DNA of 64,000 nucleotides, from assembly GCF_014648815.1 (NCBI RefSeq), contig NZ_BMRV01000009.1:1-64000 (forward strand). The letters are read 5' to 3'. A program made the position numbers and the translations under genes. The notes below the pieces were generated by a model. The model worked only from the letters and a program-made list of their open reading frames with translations, was not told where the DNA came from and did no database searches. This stretch comes from Streptomyces flaveolus (GTDB lineage Bacteria > Actinomycetota > Actinomycetes > Streptomycetales > Streptomycetaceae). Positions 48,230-56,572 of the stretch are shown here, piece after piece (position 1 is the stretch's first letter; each line of letters begins with the position of its first letter).

Positions 48230-49747
48230 ATGAGCAGCATCGACCGGAGCCAGTCAGTGGGCGGCACGCGCACCTACGAAGTACGCACCTACGGGTGCCA
48301 GATGAACGTCCACGACTCCGAGCGGTTGTCCGGGCTGCTGGAGGACGCGGGCTACGTCCGCGCCCCCGAGGGCGCCGACGGCGACGCGGACGTCGTCGTC
48401 TTCAACACCTGCGCCGTGCGGGAGAACGCCGACAACAAGCTGTACGGCAACCTCGGCCACCTCGCCCCGAAGAAGGCGAGCCGGCCCGGGATGCAGATCG
48501 CGGTCGGCGGCTGCCTGGCGCAGAAGGACCGCGACACCATCGTGAAGCGCGCGCCGTGGGTCGACGTCGTCTTCGGCACGCACAACATCGGCAAGCTCCC
48601 CGTGCTCCTGGAGCGCGCCCGCGTGCAGGAGGAGGCGCAGGTCGAGATCGCCGAGTCCCTGGAGGCGTTCCCGTCCACGCTGCCCACCCGGCGCGAGAGC
48701 GCCTACGCGGCCTGGGTCTCCATCTCGGTCGGCTGCAACAACACCTGCACCTTCTGCATCGTCCCCGCGCTGCGCGGCAAGGAGAAGGACCGTCGCCCCG
48801 GCGACATCCTCGCCGAGGTCGAGGCCCTGGTCGCCGAGGGCGTCAGCGAGATCACCCTCCTCGGGCAGAACGTGAACGCCTACGGCTCCGACATCGGCGA
48901 CCGCGAGGCCTTCAGCAAGCTGCTGCGCGCCTGCGGGAACATCGAGGGCCTGGAGCGCGTCCGCTTCACCTCCCCGCACCCGCGCGACTTCACCGACGAC
49001 GTCATCGCCGCCATGGCCGAGACGCCGAACGTGATGCCGCAGCTGCACATGCCGCTCCAGTCCGGCTCGGACCCGGTCCTGAAGGCGATGCGCCGTTCCT
49101 ACCGGCAGGAGCGCTACCTGGGGATCATCGAGAAGGTGCGGGCCGCCATCCCGCACGCGGCGATCACCACCGACATCATCGTGGGCTTCCCCGGCGAGAC
49201 CGAGGAGGACTTCCAGCAGACCCTGCACGTGGTGCGCGAGGCCCGGTTCGCGCAGGCCTACACCTTCCAGTACTCGAAGCGCCCCGGCACCCCGGCCGCC
49301 GAGATGGACGACCAGATCCCCAAGGCGGTCGTGCAGGAGCGGTACGAGCGTCTCGTCGCCCTCCAGGAGGAGATCTCCTGGGAGGAGAACAAGAAGCAGG
49401 TCGGCCGCACGCTGGAGCTGATGGTCGCCGAGGGCGAGGGCCGCAAGGACGGCACCACCCACCGCCTCTCCGGCCGTGCCCCCGACAACCGCCTCGTGCA
49501 CTTCACCAAGCCCGAGCAGGAGGTCCGCCCCGGCGACGTGGTGACCGTGGAGATCACCTACGCCGCCCCGCACCACCTCCTCGCCGAGGGCGCGGTGCTC
49601 GACGTGCGCCGTACGCGTGCGGGCGACGCCTGGGAGAAGCGCAACGCCGCCGAGCAGGCCAAGCCGGCCGGCGTCATGCTGGGCCTGCCCAAGATCGGCG
49701 TGCCCGAGCCCCAGCCCGCCGTGGCGAGCGGCTGCGGCTGCGACTGA
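48230..49747 (+). CDS. miaB: tRNA-2-methylthio-N6-dimethylallyladenosine synthase MiaB
   Basis: 505 aa. UPF0004 domain (RTYGCQMNVHDSERLSG, FNTCAVRENADNKLYG, VGGCLAQKD), radical-SAM CNNTCTFC, and TRAM. Adds the methylthio group to i6A37 of tRNAs reading U-initial codons, using the product of MiaA (51510). The C-terminus ends GCGCD. ATG 48230; TACCCT 7 nt upstream suggests leaderless translation. Confidence 0.96.
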   Translation: MSSIDRSQSVGGTRTYEVRTYGCQMNVHDSERLSGLLEDAGYVRAPEGADGDADVVVFNTCAVRENADNKLYGNLGHLAPKKASRPGMQIAVGGCLAQKDRDTIVKRAPWVDVVFGTHNIGKLPVLLERARVQEEAQVEIAESLEAFPSTLPTRRESAYAAWVSISVGCNNTCTFCIVPALRGKEKDRRPGDILAEVEALVAEGVSEITLLGQNVNAYGSDIGDREAFSKLLRACGNIEGLERVRFTSPHPRDFTDDVIAAMAETPNVMPQLHMPLQSGSDPVLKAMRRSYRQERYLGIIEKVRAAIPHAAITTDIIVGFPGETEEDFQQTLHVVREARFAQAYTFQYSKRPGTPAAEMDDQIPKAVVQERYERLVALQEEISWEENKKQVGRTLELMVAEGEGRKDGTTHRLSGRAPDNRLVHFTKPEQEVRPGDVVTVEITYAAPHHLLAEGAVLDVRRTRAGDAWEKRNAAEQAKPAGVMLGLPKIGVPEPQPAVASGCGCD

Positions 49748-49797
49748 CCGCAGGGCGCGGTGCCCGGCCCCGGCCGGACGGGGTTACGCTGCCGATC

Positions 49798-50523
49798 ATG
49801 CTTGTCGCCGCCGCTGTCTGCCCCTGTCCGCCGCTCCTCGTGCCGGAGGTCGCCGCGGGTGCCGCCCCCGAGCTGGACGCCGCGCGCGCCGCGTGCACGG
49901 ACGCGCTGGGCGTGCTCGCCGCGGCCCGGCCCGACCGGCTCGTGGTCGTCGGACCCGCGCCGGACGCCGGGCCCGAGGTCTATCCGGCGGGCACGCGCGG
50001 CTCGTTCCGGGGCTTCGGTGTGGAGCTGGACGTGCGCCTCGGCCCGGACGAGACTCCGCGCGAGGACCCGCGGCCCGGGATCGAGCTGCCGTACGGACTC
50101 GCCGTGGGCGCCTGGCTGCTGCGGCGGACCGGATGGGCCGACGCCCCCGTCGAGGGACTCGGCGTCGGCGAGCACCTCCCGGCCGAGCGGTGTGCCGCCC
50201 TCGGCCGCGACATCGCCACGCGGGCACCGCGGGTGGCGCTGCTGGTGCTGGGAGACGCCAGCGCGTGCCGCACCCTCAAGGCCCCCGGATACCTGGACGA
50301 GCGGGCGGCGCCCTTCGACGCGGCGGCCGGGCGTGCCCTGGGGACGGCCGACGTGGCCGCCCTCGCGGCGCTGGACGCCGGACTGGCCCGCGAGCTGAAG
50401 GTGTCCGGGCGGGCCCCCTGGCAGGTCCTCGCGGGCGCGGCAGAGGGTACGGCCCTCACCGGCGCGCTGCTGTACGAGGACGCGCCGTACGGAGTGGGAT
50501 ACGTGGCGGCCGCCTGGACGTAG
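49798..50523 (+). CDS. Class III extradiol dioxygenase subunit B-like protein
   Basis: 241 aa. LVAAAVCPCPPLLVPEVAAGAAPEL and VVVGPAPDAG belong to the LigB-like fold, but several iron-ligand His are absent, so activity is doubtful. The gene keeps its place between miaB and miaA across actinobacteria (in mycobacteria too), which hints at a link to tRNA modification. Ala-rich. TACGCT, 7 nt before ATG 49798, suggests leaderless translation. Confidence 0.8.
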   Translation: MLVAAAVCPCPPLLVPEVAAGAAPELDAARAACTDALGVLAAARPDRLVVVGPAPDAGPEVYPAGTRGSFRGFGVELDVRLGPDETPREDPRPGIELPYGLAVGAWLLRRTGWADAPVEGLGVGEHLPAERCAALGRDIATRAPRVALLVLGDASACRTLKAPGYLDERAAPFDAAAGRALGTADVAALAALDAGLARELKVSGRAPWQVLAGAAEGTALTGALLYEDAPYGVGYVAAAWT

Positions 50524-50624
50524 GCACGGGTACCGAACCGTGGGGACGGACCGGCCGGACGGACCGCGAACGGGTCGCCGTACGAAGCGGGGAAGAGACC
50601 CCGAGCGTGCCGGGAACGCGACGG

Positions 50625-50662
50625 CGGACGGCCGCGAAGCTGATCCGCTCCGCGGCCGTCCG
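50625..50662. terminator. Hairpin terminator between convergent genes
   Basis: A perfect 12-bp stem CGGACGGCCGCG (50625-50636) / CGCGGCCGTCCG (50651-50662) with a 14-nt loop, in the 219-nt gap between the dioxygenase-like gene and the antitoxin-like gene on the other strand. Confidence 0.8.
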
Positions 50663-50742
50663 TCAGTGTGCCGGTCGGCGTCCCGGTGGTCGGCCCGTTC
50701 ACGCCGATGCGCGTCCCGTTCGTGCCGAGGCGCGCGGGCGCG

Positions 50743-51033
50743 TCAGGAAGCCGGCGGCGGGCCCGCCGGCGGTGGCCCGGCCGGAGGCGTGCCACCGGGC
50801 GGGGTGCCCGGAGCACCTCCGTCGTCCTTGTGGGCGAGGCGGTCCATGGCACCTTTGGCCTTGCCCGTACCCGACTGGATCCGGTCGCTGTACTTGCCCT
50901 TGGTCCTCTCGTCGACGGTCTTCGCCATCTTGTCGAGACCGCGGTCGATCTTGTCCCCGTGCTGTTGCGCGAGGTCGGAGACCTTGCCCTTCGCCGGTCC
51001 CAGCTTGGCCTTCAAGTTGTCCAGCAGACCCAT
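50743..51033 (-). CDS. MT0933-type antitoxin-like small protein
   Basis: 96 aa: GLLDNLKAKLGPAKGKVSDLAQQHGDKIDRGLDKMAKTVDERTKGKYSDRI matches the MT0933/Rv0909 antitoxin family (PF14013), then a Gly/Pro-rich tail. In M. tuberculosis the partner is Rv0910 (SRPBCC toxin); no such gene is adjacent here, so it is an orphan. Confidence 0.78.
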   Translation of the reverse strand: MGLLDNLKAKLGPAKGKVSDLAQQHGDKIDRGLDKMAKTVDERTKGKYSDRIQSGTGKAKGAMDRLAHKDDGGAPGTPPGGTPPAGPPPAGPPPAS

Positions 51034-51057
51034 GGTTCGCCTTCCCTCACGGGGCGG

Positions 51058-51327
51058 TCAGGTGCGGGCGCCCTTGTCGGCCTCGTTGTCGACGGCCTCC
51101 CCCGCGGACTGCTGCTTGGGGATCCCGACGCTCTCGGAGTCGGCGTCCTCCGCGGTGTCCGTCACCGCCGGTGCCGTCTCCCCGACGCCGGTGTCGGCCG
51201 GTCCGTTCGCCTCGGCCACCTTCTCGTCCGCCGTGCTCCCGGGGGCCGGTGTCTCGGCCCGCGTCTCGGCGGCCGACGCTTCCTCCGTGGTCTTCGACCT
51301 CCGAAAAAGCCGTGCAAAAACGCCCAT
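51058..51327 (-). CDS. Small acidic low-complexity protein, function unknown
   Basis: 89 aa. A basic N-terminus (MGVFARLFRRSK) is followed by an acidic Ala/Glu/Asp/Thr tail. Homologues in Streptomyces are often labelled 'gliding motility protein', which I cannot support. GGAG 5 nt before ATG 51327. It lies 24 nt upstream of the antitoxin-like gene on the same strand, so they are probably co-transcribed. The basic-amphipathic start could bind membrane. Confidence 0.65.
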   Translation of the reverse strand: MGVFARLFRRSKTTEEASAAETRAETPAPGSTADEKVAEANGPADTGVGETAPAVTDTAEDADSESVGIPKQQSAGEAVDNEADKGART

Positions 51328-51509
51328 ATCAACTCCATACGTTACTCGTGCGGGCGAAATCCCGCGGCATCCGGTGCGTCCGCTCGCGCGGTCGCGGCCG
51401 GCGCCCCGGTGCGTCGGGGGTGAGAACCCCGCAACGGGCAACGAGTCCCGTCCGGCACCGTCACGTAACTCGTTCGAGAGCGGGGCGCGAGGTTTGGGAG
51501 ACTGGGGCG

Positions 51510-52448
51510 GTGAGCAGCGCACCCCCCGCCCCCCGCGTCATCGCCGTCGTCGGTCCCACCGCGGCCGGAAAGTCCGATCTGGGCGTCTTCCTGGCCCAGC
51601 GACTCGGCGGCGAGGTCGTCAACGCCGACTCCATGCAGCTGTACCGAGGGATGGACATCGGCACCGCCAAACTGACGCCCGAGGAACGCGACGGTGTCCC
51701 GCACCACCTGCTCGACATCTGGGACGTGTCCGTCACGGCCTCGGTCGCCGCGTACCAGCGCCTCGCGCGGGAGCGGATCGACGCGCTGCTCGCCGAGGGA
51801 CGCTGGCCGATCCTGGTCGGCGGCTCGGGTCTCTACGTCCGCGGCGCCGTCGACAACCTGGAGTTCCCCGGCACCGACCCCGAGGTCAGGGCCCGGCTGG
51901 AGGAAGAGCTCGCGCTGCGCGGCTCGGGGGCGCTGCACGCGCGCCTCGCCGCCGCCGACCCCGGCGCCGCGCGGGCGATCCTGCCGAGCAACGGGCGCCG
52001 GATCGTGCGGGCCCTGGAGGTGATCGAGATCACCGGCAAGCCCTTCACCGCGAACCTCCCCGGCCACGACTCGGTCTACGACACCGTGCAGATCGGCGTA
52101 GACGTGGCCCGCCCCGAACTGGACGAGCGCATCGCGCGCCGGGTCGACCGGATGTGGGAGGCAGGCCTGGTGGACGAGGTGCGGGCGCTGGAGGCACAGG
52201 GGTTGCGCGAGGGGCGTACGGCGTCGCGCGCGCTGGGTTACCAGCAGGTGCTCGGGGCGCTCGCCGGCGAGTGCACGCTGGAGGAGGCGCGGGCCGAGAC
52301 CGTCCGTGCCACCAAGCGCTTCGCGCGCCGTCAGGATTCGTGGTTCAGGCGCGATCCGCGGGTGCACTGGTTGAGTGGGGCTGTGGCGGATCGCACGGAA
52401 CTTCCGCGCCTCGCGCTGTCGTTGGTCGAACGACCGGTTACAGCCTGA
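51510..52448 (+). CDS. miaA: tRNA dimethylallyltransferase MiaA
   Basis: 312 aa. P-loop GPTAAGKS (15-22), then NADSMQLYRGMDIGTAK, HHLLDIWDV, VGGSGLYVRGAVD, RRVDRMWEAGLVDEV, SRALGYQQV, RRQDSWFRRDPRVHWL: all family motifs are present. Makes i6A37, the substrate of MiaB. GTG 51510; GAGACT 6 nt upstream and no ribosome site suggest leaderless translation. Confidence 0.96.
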   Translation: MSSAPPAPRVIAVVGPTAAGKSDLGVFLAQRLGGEVVNADSMQLYRGMDIGTAKLTPEERDGVPHHLLDIWDVSVTASVAAYQRLARERIDALLAEGRWPILVGGSGLYVRGAVDNLEFPGTDPEVRARLEEELALRGSGALHARLAAADPGAARAILPSNGRRIVRALEVIEITGKPFTANLPGHDSVYDTVQIGVDVARPELDERIARRVDRMWEAGLVDEVRALEAQGLREGRTASRALGYQQVLGALAGECTLEEARAETVRATKRFARRQDSWFRRDPRVHWLSGAVADRTELPRLALSLVERPVTA

Positions 52449-52555
52449 TCACGTGATGGCATCGGGACGCCCCGGCCGTCATCGCGGCCTTCGGCGCCGT
52501 GCCATCATCGAGCTTCGATCGACCGAGTGAGTCCTAGTTGGGAGGGCGCGTGGCG

Positions 52556-53056
52556 ATGGAGGCCGGCCCTCGTGACACCGCACCGAGCACCGAGCACGGC
52601 ACCGCCGACCCCGGCGAGGCGGAGCCGGACGGAGCCCGCCTGAGCCCCGACGGTCCCGACGAGACGCCGGACGGTGTGGTCACCGACGGCCCCGAGCCCG
52701 ACGAGATGTACGGGGACGAGGTCGAGGTGGAGCTGCGCCCGCAGCGGCGGCTGCGGATCTGGCAGCTCGCGCCCATCGTGTGCCTGGCCTCGCTCGGCTC
52801 CCTGATGTTCGCCTTCCCGCTCGCCTTCGACTTCGGCGACAGCGGGGCCGTGATCGCGATGCTGGGGCTGCTGATCTGCTCCTGCGCCGCAGGCTGGGGC
52901 ATGATGGCCGCCCGCCGGGTCGGCCACACCTGGCCGGGCCTGCCGCAGCGCGGTTCGGGACGCCGTGCCGACTGGCGGGTGATCCTCGCGTACGCCGTCG
53001 CGGTCGCCGCCGTCGTCGTCCTGGCCGTGTGGCGGGTGGCCCGCCTGCGCGGCTGA
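52556..53056 (+). CDS. Membrane protein of unknown function between miaA and dapF
   Basis: 166 aa. An acidic, low-complexity N-terminus of about 60 residues, then three likely helices (LAPIVCLASLGSLMFAFPLAF, AVIAMLGLLICSCAAGWGMM, VILAYAVAVAAVVVLAVW). No family recognised. GGGAGG lies at about 52540-52546; ATG 52556, GTG 52550 and TTG 52538 are all possible starts. Confidence 0.75.
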   Translation: MEAGPRDTAPSTEHGTADPGEAEPDGARLSPDGPDETPDGVVTDGPEPDEMYGDEVEVELRPQRRLRIWQLAPIVCLASLGSLMFAFPLAFDFGDSGAVIAMLGLLICSCAAGWGMMAARRVGHTWPGLPQRGSGRRADWRVILAYAVAVAAVVVLAVWRVARLRG

Positions 53057-53199
53057 CGCCCCCGCCCCGCCGGCACCGTCCCCCGACACCCCTGCGCGGC
53101 CCTGCCGCCGGTGCCGGTCGGGGCCCGCGTGCGGGCGGCTGCCGTCCCGAGGAACGGAGCGCTCGTCGTCGTGCCGCCGGTACGCCGTACGATCGAGGA

Positions 53200-54069
53200 A
53201 TGAGCACGCGGATCGCCTTCCTCAAGGGTCACGGCACCGAGAACGACTTCGTGATCGTCCCGGACCCGGAGAACGCCGTCGACCTGCCGCCCGCCGCCGT
53301 CGCCGCCCTGTGCGACCGCCGCGCGGGCATCGGCGGTGACGGACTGCTGCACGTGGTGCGGTCCGCGGCGCACCCCGAGGCCAAGGACATGGCGGCCGAG
53401 GCGGAGTGGTTCATGGACTACCGCAACGGTGACGGCTCGGTCGCCGAGATGTGCGGCAATGGCGTGCGGGTCTTCGCGCGCTACCTCCAGCACGCCGGCC
53501 ACGTCACCGCCGGCGACCTCGCCGTCGCCACCCGCGGGGGCGTGAAGCGGGTGCACCTCTCCAAGGACGGCGACGTCACCGTCGGCATGGGCCGGGCACT
53601 GCTCCCCGAGGGCGACGTCGAGGTGAGCGTCGGCGAGCGCAGCTGGCCCGCACGGAACGTGAACATGGGCAATCCGCACGCCGTGGCGTTCGTCGCCGAC
53701 CTGGAGCACGCGGGACTGCTGTACGACCCGCCTCCGTACCGCCCGGCCGCGGCCTACCCCGACGGGGTGAACGTCGAGTTCGTGGTCGACCGGGGCCCCC
53801 GTCACGTGGCGATGCGCGTGCACGAGCGCGGTTCCGGTGAGACCCGTTCGTGCGGCACCGGCGCATGCGCCGTCGCCGTCGCCGCCGCCCGCAGGGACGG
53901 CGTCGACCCGGCCGTCACCGGCACCCCGGTGACGTACACCGTCGACGTGCCCGGCGGCACCCTGGTGATCACCGAACGACCCGACGGCGAGATCGAGATG
54001 ACCGGCCCCGCGGTGATCGTGGCCGAGGGCGAGATCGACACGACATGGCTGGAGGAGGTCCTGAGCTGA
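53200..54069 (+). CDS. dapF: Diaminopimelate epimerase
   Basis: 289 aa. Both catalytic cysteines are present: EMCGNGVRVFARY and RSCGTGACAVA. Other motifs: KGHGTENDFVIV, NVNMGNPHAVAFV. Converts LL- to meso-diaminopimelate for lysine and, in Streptomyces, LL-DAP peptidoglycan balance. TACGAT 6 nt before the ATG suggests leaderless translation. Confidence 0.96.
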   Translation: MSTRIAFLKGHGTENDFVIVPDPENAVDLPPAAVAALCDRRAGIGGDGLLHVVRSAAHPEAKDMAAEAEWFMDYRNGDGSVAEMCGNGVRVFARYLQHAGHVTAGDLAVATRGGVKRVHLSKDGDVTVGMGRALLPEGDVEVSVGERSWPARNVNMGNPHAVAFVADLEHAGLLYDPPPYRPAAAYPDGVNVEFVVDRGPRHVAMRVHERGSGETRSCGTGACAVAVAAARRDGVDPAVTGTPVTYTVDVPGGTLVITERPDGEIEMTGPAVIVAEGEIDTTWLEEVLS

Positions 54070-54285
54070 ACCACAGCCCGGTCCATGACACTCAGTGCGA
54101 AAACGTAAACCCTCGGGCCTTCGCTCGAATGGGTGATCCGTTTCACGCTCGGCGAGAGGCGGTCGGCGGTACGTGATGGGCTCGATAGCATCAAGCACCG
54201 GCCCGGACGGGGGATCGATGCCATCCCCTGAGCCGTGTCCGCCCTGGGGCACCCCGTCCGCCGGTCCGTGCAGCCGGAGGTGCCC

Positions 54286-56457
54286 ATGAATGCGGAGGCC
54301 GTGAATCCCGCGAGCCCAGGCCCTGTGACGCCGCCGGTCGCCGGTGCCGCCACACCGGCGGCGCCCCGCAGGAAGGCCCGGGCCCGTATCGACCTGCGCC
54401 GTCTCGGCCGCGCTGCGCTCCTCGGCACCGCCGCCCGCGACCGGCTGCCCGACGCGATCGGCCACGTCGTCGAGGCCCACCGTGCCCACCACCCCGACGC
54501 CGACCTCGACCCCCTGCGCCGTGCCTATCTGCTCGCCGAGTCCTCGCACCGCGGCCAGATGCGCAAGAGCGGCGAGCCGTACATCACCCACCCGCTCGCC
54601 GTGACCCTGATCCTCGCCGAACTCGGCGCGGAGACCACGACCCTGACCGCCTCCCTCCTCCACGACACCGTCGAGGACACGGACGTGACGCTGGATCAGG
54701 TCGGCGAGCAGTTCGGCGCCGAGGTCCGCTATCTCGTCGACGGCGTCACCAAACTGGAGAAGGTCGACTACGGCGCCGCCGCCGAGCCCGAGACCTTCCG
54801 CAAGATGCTCGTCGCCACCGGCAACGACGTCCGCGTGATGTCGATCAAACTCGCCGACCGGCTGCACAACATGCGCACCCTCGGCGTCATGCGCCAGGAG
54901 AAACAGGAGCGCATCGCCAAGGTCACCCGGGACGTCCTCATCCCGCTCGCCGAACGGCTCGGCGTCCAGGCGCTCAAGTCGGAGCTGGAGGACCTCGTCT
55001 TCGCGGTGCTGCACCCCGAGGAGCACGCGCACACCCGGGAGCTGATCGCCGAGAACGCGGCCCGCACGGACGACCCGCTCGCCGCCGTCGCCGACGAGGT
55101 GCGCAAGGTGCTCCGCGAGGCCGACATCACCGCCGAGGTCCTCATCCGGCCCCGGCACTTCGTCTCCGTGCACCGCGTCTCCCGCAAGCGCGGCCCGCTC
55201 TCCGGCGCCGACTTCGGCCGTCTGCTGGTCCTCGTCCAGGAGGACGCCGACTGCTACGCCGTCCTCGGCGAACTGCACACCTGCATGACGCCCGTCGTCT
55301 CCGAGTTCAAGGACTTCATCGCCGTACCCAAGTTCAACCTGTACCAGTCGCTGCACACCGCCGTGGCCCGCGCGCAGGACGGCCAGGTCGTCGAAGTCCT
55401 CATCCGCACCCACCAGATGCACAAGGTCGCCGAGGCCGGAGTCGTCGCGCTCGGCAACCCCTACGCCACACCGGCGGAGGAGCAGGGCACGGGCGACGAG
55501 GAGCGCGTCGACCCCACCCGGCCCGGCTGGCTCTCCCGGCTGCTCGACTGGCAGCGGGGCGCACCCGACCCCGACACCTTCTGGTCCACCCTGCGCGAGG
55601 ACCTCGCCCAGGACCGGGAGATCACCGTCTTCCGCCCCGACGGCGGCACCCTCGGCCTGCCCGAGGGCGCGACCTGCGTGGACGCCGCGTACGCCCAGTA
55701 CGGCGAGGACGCGCACGCGGCCATGGGCGCCTACGTCAACGGCCGCCTGGCCACGATGAGCACGGTGCTCCGGGACGGCGACACCGTGCAGCTCCTGATG
55801 GGGCAGGACCCCGCCTCCGAGCCCTCCCGGGAGTGGCTGGAGCACGCCCACACACCCGCCGCCCGGATCGCCATCCAGCGTCGGCTCGCGGCCCGTCCGG
55901 CACCGGCCGACACCGAGGAAACGACCCGCGGTCGGCCCTCCCCGCCGGCACCGGAGACGCCCGCCCCGCGTCCGACCGCGGGCGGACCGGCGACCCGCCC
56001 CGCGCCCGCCGACGTGCTCGTCGACCGGCCCGGCGCGACCGTGCGGCTGGCCCGCTGCTGCACCCCCGTACCGCCCGACGAGATCACCGGCTTCGCGGTG
56101 CGCGGGGGAGTGGTGACCGTGCACCGCGCGGAGTGTGCCGTGGTGGCGCGCATGAAGAGCGGGGGGCGCCCGGAGGTCGGAGTGCGCTGGGGTGAGACCA
56201 CCGAGTGCCGGGTCACGCTGCTCGCCGAATCGTTCGGCCGGCCGCATCTCCTGGCCGACCTCACCGAGGCCATGGCCCTCGAAGGCGCCGAGATCGTCTC
56301 CGCCACCGTCGAACCCCCCGACCGGCAGCGGGTCCGCCACAGCTACACCGTGCTGCTGCCGGACGCCGCCCGGCTGCCCGCCCTCATGCGCGCGATGCGC
56401 GACGTGGCCGGCGTCTACGACGTGAGCAGGGCGCAACCGCAGCCGACGGGCGCCTGA
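54286..56457 (+). CDS. rshA: RelA/SpoT homologue RshA
   Basis: 723 aa. HD hydrolase domain (SSHRGQMRKSGEPYITHPLAVTLIL, SLLHDTVEDTDV, VMSIKLADRLHNMRTLG). Synthetase domain (RPRHFVSVHRVSRKRG, DADCYAVLGELHTCMTP, EFKDFIAVPKFNLYQSLHT, VVEVLIRTHQMHKVAEAG), somewhat diverged from RelA (KFNLYQ for KPNGYQ). TGS (ITVFRPDGGTLGLPEGATC), zinc-finger-like ARCCTPVPPDEITGF, and ACT at the end. RshA is the second (p)ppGpp enzyme of S. coelicolor besides RelA. ATG 54286 with GGAGG 5 nt upstream; the frame is open 17 codons further. The 216-nt upstream gap shows no recognised site. Confidence 0.94.
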   Translation: MNAEAVNPASPGPVTPPVAGAATPAAPRRKARARIDLRRLGRAALLGTAARDRLPDAIGHVVEAHRAHHPDADLDPLRRAYLLAESSHRGQMRKSGEPYITHPLAVTLILAELGAETTTLTASLLHDTVEDTDVTLDQVGEQFGAEVRYLVDGVTKLEKVDYGAAAEPETFRKMLVATGNDVRVMSIKLADRLHNMRTLGVMRQEKQERIAKVTRDVLIPLAERLGVQALKSELEDLVFAVLHPEEHAHTRELIAENAARTDDPLAAVADEVRKVLREADITAEVLIRPRHFVSVHRVSRKRGPLSGADFGRLLVLVQEDADCYAVLGELHTCMTPVVSEFKDFIAVPKFNLYQSLHTAVARAQDGQVVEVLIRTHQMHKVAEAGVVALGNPYATPAEEQGTGDEERVDPTRPGWLSRLLDWQRGAPDPDTFWSTLREDLAQDREITVFRPDGGTLGLPEGATCVDAAYAQYGEDAHAAMGAYVNGRLATMSTVLRDGDTVQLLMGQDPASEPSREWLEHAHTPAARIAIQRRLAARPAPADTEETTRGRPSPPAPETPAPRPTAGGPATRPAPADVLVDRPGATVRLARCCTPVPPDEITGFAVRGGVVTVHRAECAVVARMKSGGRPEVGVRWGETTECRVTLLAESFGRPHLLADLTEAMALEGAEIVSATVEPPDRQRVRHSYTVLLPDAARLPALMRAMRDVAGVYDVSRAQPQPTGA

Positions 56458-56572
56458 GCCGCAGCGTTGCCGGACCGGCCGTCAGGGTGCGGTGCCGGTA
56501 CGGCGTGTCCATTCGGGTGCTCCGGGCGCGCGCCGTCGCCGCGGCCCGCGTGCGCGCTGATAGCCGTGGGGG

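Noticed and set aside
14799..49747. rimO and miaB as copies of one gene
   Set aside because: They differ in length and motifs (CDRRCSFC with S12-type N-terminus versus CNNTCTFC); they are the two standard methylthiotransferases.
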